A stretch of DNA of 6,401 bases from Acidobacteriota bacterium (lineage in GTDB: Bacteria; Acidobacteriota; Terriglobia; UBA7540), in assembly GCA_003171295.1 (NCBI GenBank), contig PMYF01000887.1:1-6401 (forward strand). Direction: 5' to 3'. Each line of letters opens with the position of its first letter. Within the stretch, counting starts at the first letter, position 1. Positions 4,845-6,401 of the stretch are shown here, in pieces. The notes under the pieces were generated by a model. It saw nothing but the letters and a program-made list of their open reading frames with translations. It had not been told where the DNA came from and searched no databases. The position numbers and the translations under genes are program-made.

Positions 4845-4858
4845 CGATTCACCTGAAC

Positions 4859-4878
4859 TTCGGGGTCAAAGACCCGAA
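4859..4878. repeat. Hairpin between rpsS and rplV
   Basis: TTCGGGGTC (4859-4867) and GACCCGAA (4871-4878) form an 8-bp stem with one bulged G and a 3-nt loop. In the transcript it begins just after the rpsS stop codon and ends just before the AGGTG ribosome binding site of rplV. No U-tract follows on the minus strand, so termination is unlikely; partial attenuation, mRNA protection or translational control are possibilities. Confidence 0.6.
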
Positions 4879-4880
4879 AA

Positions 4881-5243
4881 TTAGCTGGCGCCTCCCGCAC
4901 CCGCCGGAGGAGCCGCTGCCGCCTTCTTGGGCGCAGCGGAGACTGGCGGGGGCGCCGCCGCCGCCGCGGCTCTTTCGGCTGCGATTTTCACGCCGTGCCC
5001 CTTGAAGGTGCGCGTCGGTGAAAACTCACCCAGCTTTTGTCCCACCATGTTCTCCGTGATGTACACGGGAATAAACTTCTTGCCATTGTGGACGGCCACG
5101 GTGTGTCCGATCATCTCGGGCAGAATCGTGGAACGCCGCGACCAGGTCTTTATCACTTTTTTCTCGAACCGCCGATTGAGCAGCTCGATCTTCTTCATCA
5201 AGTGATCGTCCACAAACGGACCCTTTTTCAGCGACCTTCCCAA
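4881..5243 (-). CDS. rpsS: 30S ribosomal protein S19 with Ala/Pro-rich C-terminal tail
   Basis: S19 sits in the 30S head with S13 and contacts tRNA and an intersubunit bridge. Residues 1-90 are typical: RSLKKGPFVDDHL (3-15), KKVIKTWSRRSTILPEMIGH (28-47), and VGQKLGEFSPTRTFKGH (67-83). The usual protein ends near residue 92, but here a low-complexity Ala/Pro/Gly tail with one Lys pair runs to residue 120. The start is TTG at 5243: GGAGG lies 5 nt upstream, and the following GRSLKKGPF is the invariant N-terminus, so no ATG or GTG fits better. It starts 12 nt after the rplB stop, and the ribosome binding site adjoins that stop. Confidence 0.97.
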   Translation of the reverse strand: MGRSLKKGPFVDDHLMKKIELLNRRFEKKVIKTWSRRSTILPEMIGHTVAVHNGKKFIPVYITENMVGQKLGEFSPTRTFKGHGVKIAAERAAAAAAPPPVSAAPKKAAAAPPAGAGGAS

Positions 5244-5248
5244 GGTGC

Positions 5249-5253
5249 CCTCC
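5249..5253 (-). promoter_or_regulatory. Ribosome binding site of rpsS
   Basis: GGAGG lies 5 nt before a TTG codon, immediately after the rplB stop. It supports TTG as the rpsS start. Confidence 0.8.
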
Positions 5254-5255
5254 CT

Positions 5256-6083
5256 CTATTTCTTTTCCCGCCGCTTCACAATGAATCGGTCCGTGGCCTT
5301 GTTGTTCCGCGTCTTGTAACCGCGGGTTGGCTTGCCCCAAGGTGTCACGGGATGGCGGCCTCCGGAGGTCTTGCCTTCGCCGCCTCCCAGGGGGTGGTCC
5401 ACCGGATTCATGGCCACACCGCGCACCGTGGGTCGAATACCCATCCAGCGCTTCCGGCCCGCCTTGCCGATGGAAAGGTTCTCGTGGTCCAGGTTCCCGA
5501 GTTGGCCGATGGTAGCCACACACTCCATGTACACTTTCCGAACCTCACCCGACGGCAGCCTCACTTGGGCATACTCGCCCTCTTTGGCAAGCAACTGCGC
5601 TGTGCCGCCGGCGCTGCGAACCAACTGGCCGCCTTTCCCGGGGCGCAACTCAATGTTGTGAATCATGGTGCCCACGGGAATGTTCTTGAGGGGAAGCGCA
5701 TTGCCCGTGACGATATCCGATTCCGGACCGGACACCACACGGTCCCCAACTTTTAGACCCAGGGGGTAAAGGATGTAGCGCTTCTCGCCATCGGCATAAC
5801 ATAGCAGCGCAATGAAGGCGGAGCGATTGGGGTCGTACTCAACGCTCAGCACCCGCGCCGGAACTCCCACCTTGTCGCGCTTGAAATCGATCAGCCGGTA
5901 GTGGCGCTTGTGGCCGCCGCCCCGGTGCCAAATAGTTATTTCGCCGTGGTTGTTCCGCCCTGAAATGCGGGTCTTCGGTTCCAGAAGCGGCTTGTGAGGT
6001 TCGGAGGAAGTGATTTCCTCAAAGGTCAAGCTAGTCTGGAACCGCCGGGTTTCGGTGTAGGGTCGGTATGTTTTGATTCCCAT
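5256..6083 (-). CDS. rplB: 50S ribosomal protein L2
   Basis: L2 is a primary 23S rRNA-binding protein required for subunit association and peptidyl transfer activity. The 275 residues start MGIKTYRPYTETRRF, the family N-terminus. Conserved blocks include GGGHKRHYRLIDFKRDK (55-71), VEYDPNRSA (81-89), IPVGTMIHNIELRPGKGGQL (135-154), LPSGEVRKV (176-184), and the C-terminal MNPVDHPLGGGEG (225-237) with GGRHPVTPWGKPT. The segment DHPL (229-232) is DHPH in E. coli, so the second His is Leu. The ATG at 6083 gives the normal length; the in-frame GTG at 6104 and ATG at 6092 would add a 7- or 3-residue extension and lack good ribosome binding sites, and the GTG lies in a hairpin loop. It begins 46 nt after rplW. 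Confidence 0.98.
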   Translation of the reverse strand: MGIKTYRPYTETRRFQTSLTFEEITSSEPHKPLLEPKTRISGRNNHGEITIWHRGGGHKRHYRLIDFKRDKVGVPARVLSVEYDPNRSAFIALLCYADGEKRYILYPLGLKVGDRVVSGPESDIVTGNALPLKNIPVGTMIHNIELRPGKGGQLVRSAGGTAQLLAKEGEYAQVRLPSGEVRKVYMECVATIGQLGNLDHENLSIGKAGRKRWMGIRPTVRGVAMNPVDHPLGGGEGKTSGGRHPVTPWGKPTRGYKTRNNKATDRFIVKRREKK

Positions 6084-6097
6084 AGCCTTCATCTTTC

Positions 6098-6111
6098 GCG
6101 GCACGCGCCGC
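6098..6111. repeat. Short GC hairpin in the rplW-rplB spacer
   Basis: GCGGC (6098-6102) and GCCGC (6107-6111) flank a 4-nt loop. In the transcript it lies between the rplW stop and the rplB ATG. Its loop contains the alternative in-frame GTG, which argues against use of that GTG as a start. Confidence 0.4.
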
Positions 6112-6129
6112 TCAACAGATCAGTCGCGC

Positions 6130-6401
6130 CTAGGCACTCTCCACGTACTCCGGAATTTTCTCTCCGGCCCGAAGCTTTACATAGGCCTTCTTCCAATCCG
6201 GCCGGTGACCCACCATGCGGCCTCGGCGCCGCTCCTTGCCCACGTAACTCGAGGTGTGGACCGCCTCCACTTTGACCTTAAAGACGGTCTGCACGGCTTC
6301 TTTGATCTCGGTCTTGGTGGCGTGCGGATCAACCTTGAAACACAAGGTTCGATTGCGCTCCTTCACGTCCAGACTCTTCTCGGTAACGATCGGTTTCTGC
6401 A
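6130..6401 (-). CDS. rplW: 50S ribosomal protein L23, missing its N-terminus (runs off the right edge)
   Basis: L23 lies at the polypeptide exit of the tunnel and docks trigger factor and SRP. The visible 89 residues begin QKPIVTEKSLDVKERN, the conserved block near the family's N-terminus, so only about 5 to 12 residues are missing. KTEIKEAVQTVFKVKVEAV and the C-terminal GHRPDWKKAYVKL are typical. The start codon is outside the window; the GTG at 6366 is an internal valine, because the conserved PIVTEK motif lies upstream of it in the same frame. Trp-Lys-Lys in the last strand is the most diagnostic piece. rplB follows after 46 nt. Confidence 0.97.
   Translation of the reverse strand, partial: QKPIVTEKSLDVKERNRTLCFKVDPHATKTEIKEAVQTVFKVKVEAVHTSSYVGKERRRGRMVGHRPDWKKAYVKLRAGEKIPEYVESA

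Noticed and set aside
4859..4880. Intrinsic terminator between rpsS and rplV
   Set aside because: The stem is followed by mixed sequence rather than a U-tract on the transcribed strand, and ending transcription here would cut off essential genes.
5026..5523. A 165-codon minus-strand ORF in another frame over rplB and rpsS
   Set aside because: Overlaps two highly conserved genes and its composition (Arg, Gly, Pro, His) is that of an out-of-frame reading.
5037..5756. A 239-codon plus-strand ORF antisense to rplB and rpsS
   Set aside because: Shadow of rplB; no recognisable domains, and it spans the rplB-rpsS junction.

Overview
The window is an internal slice of the conserved bacterial S10-spc ribosomal protein gene cluster, transcribed entirely from the minus strand. 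Read in transcription order (right to left), it holds rplW (5' end cut off), rplB, rpsS, rplV, rpsC, rplP, rpmC, rpsQ, rplN, rplX, rplE, rpsN, rpsH, rplF and the first codons of rplR. Gene order is canonical, every gene is intact within the window, and all are recognised from family signatures. There are no rRNA or tRNA genes, transposons, CRISPR arrays or foreign-looking genes.

Organism: a GC-rich bacterium. The L2 and S19 sequences, the four-cysteine (zinc) form of S14, Ala/Pro-rich C-terminal tails on several r-proteins, and a heptad GAGAACY-type repeat between rpsC and rplP suggest Acidobacteriota or a neighbouring phylum. This is inference from memory of the families; no search was run.

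Layout: the right third (6401 to about 4500) carries L23, L2, S19 and L22. The middle (about 4430 to 2640) carries S3, L16, L29 and S17. The left part (2644 to 1) carries L14, L24, L5, S14, S8, L6 and the start of L18. Several junctions are tightly coupled: rplN starts inside the rpsQ stop (ATGA), rpsN starts 3 nt after rplE, and rpsQ 4 nt after rpmC. Two spacers are unusually long for this cluster, rpsC-rplP (104 nt) and rplV-rpsC (72 nt); both contain repeats or inverted repeats. Smaller hairpins lie between rpsS and rplV, rplW and rplB, and rpsN and rpsH.

Start sites: comparing Shine-Dalgarno spacing with family N-termini moves several starts inward from the longest possible ORF (rplF, rplX, rpsQ, rpmC, rpsC, rplB). 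rpsC and rpsN start with GTG and rpsS with TTG.

No new system is evident. The items most worth a second look are a dnaX-like frameshift-type motif inside rpsH, the heptad-repeat spacer before rplP, a hairpin just before rplV, and lineage-specific protein variations (L24 KOW insertion and zinc knuckles, L2 DHPL, S19 tail).
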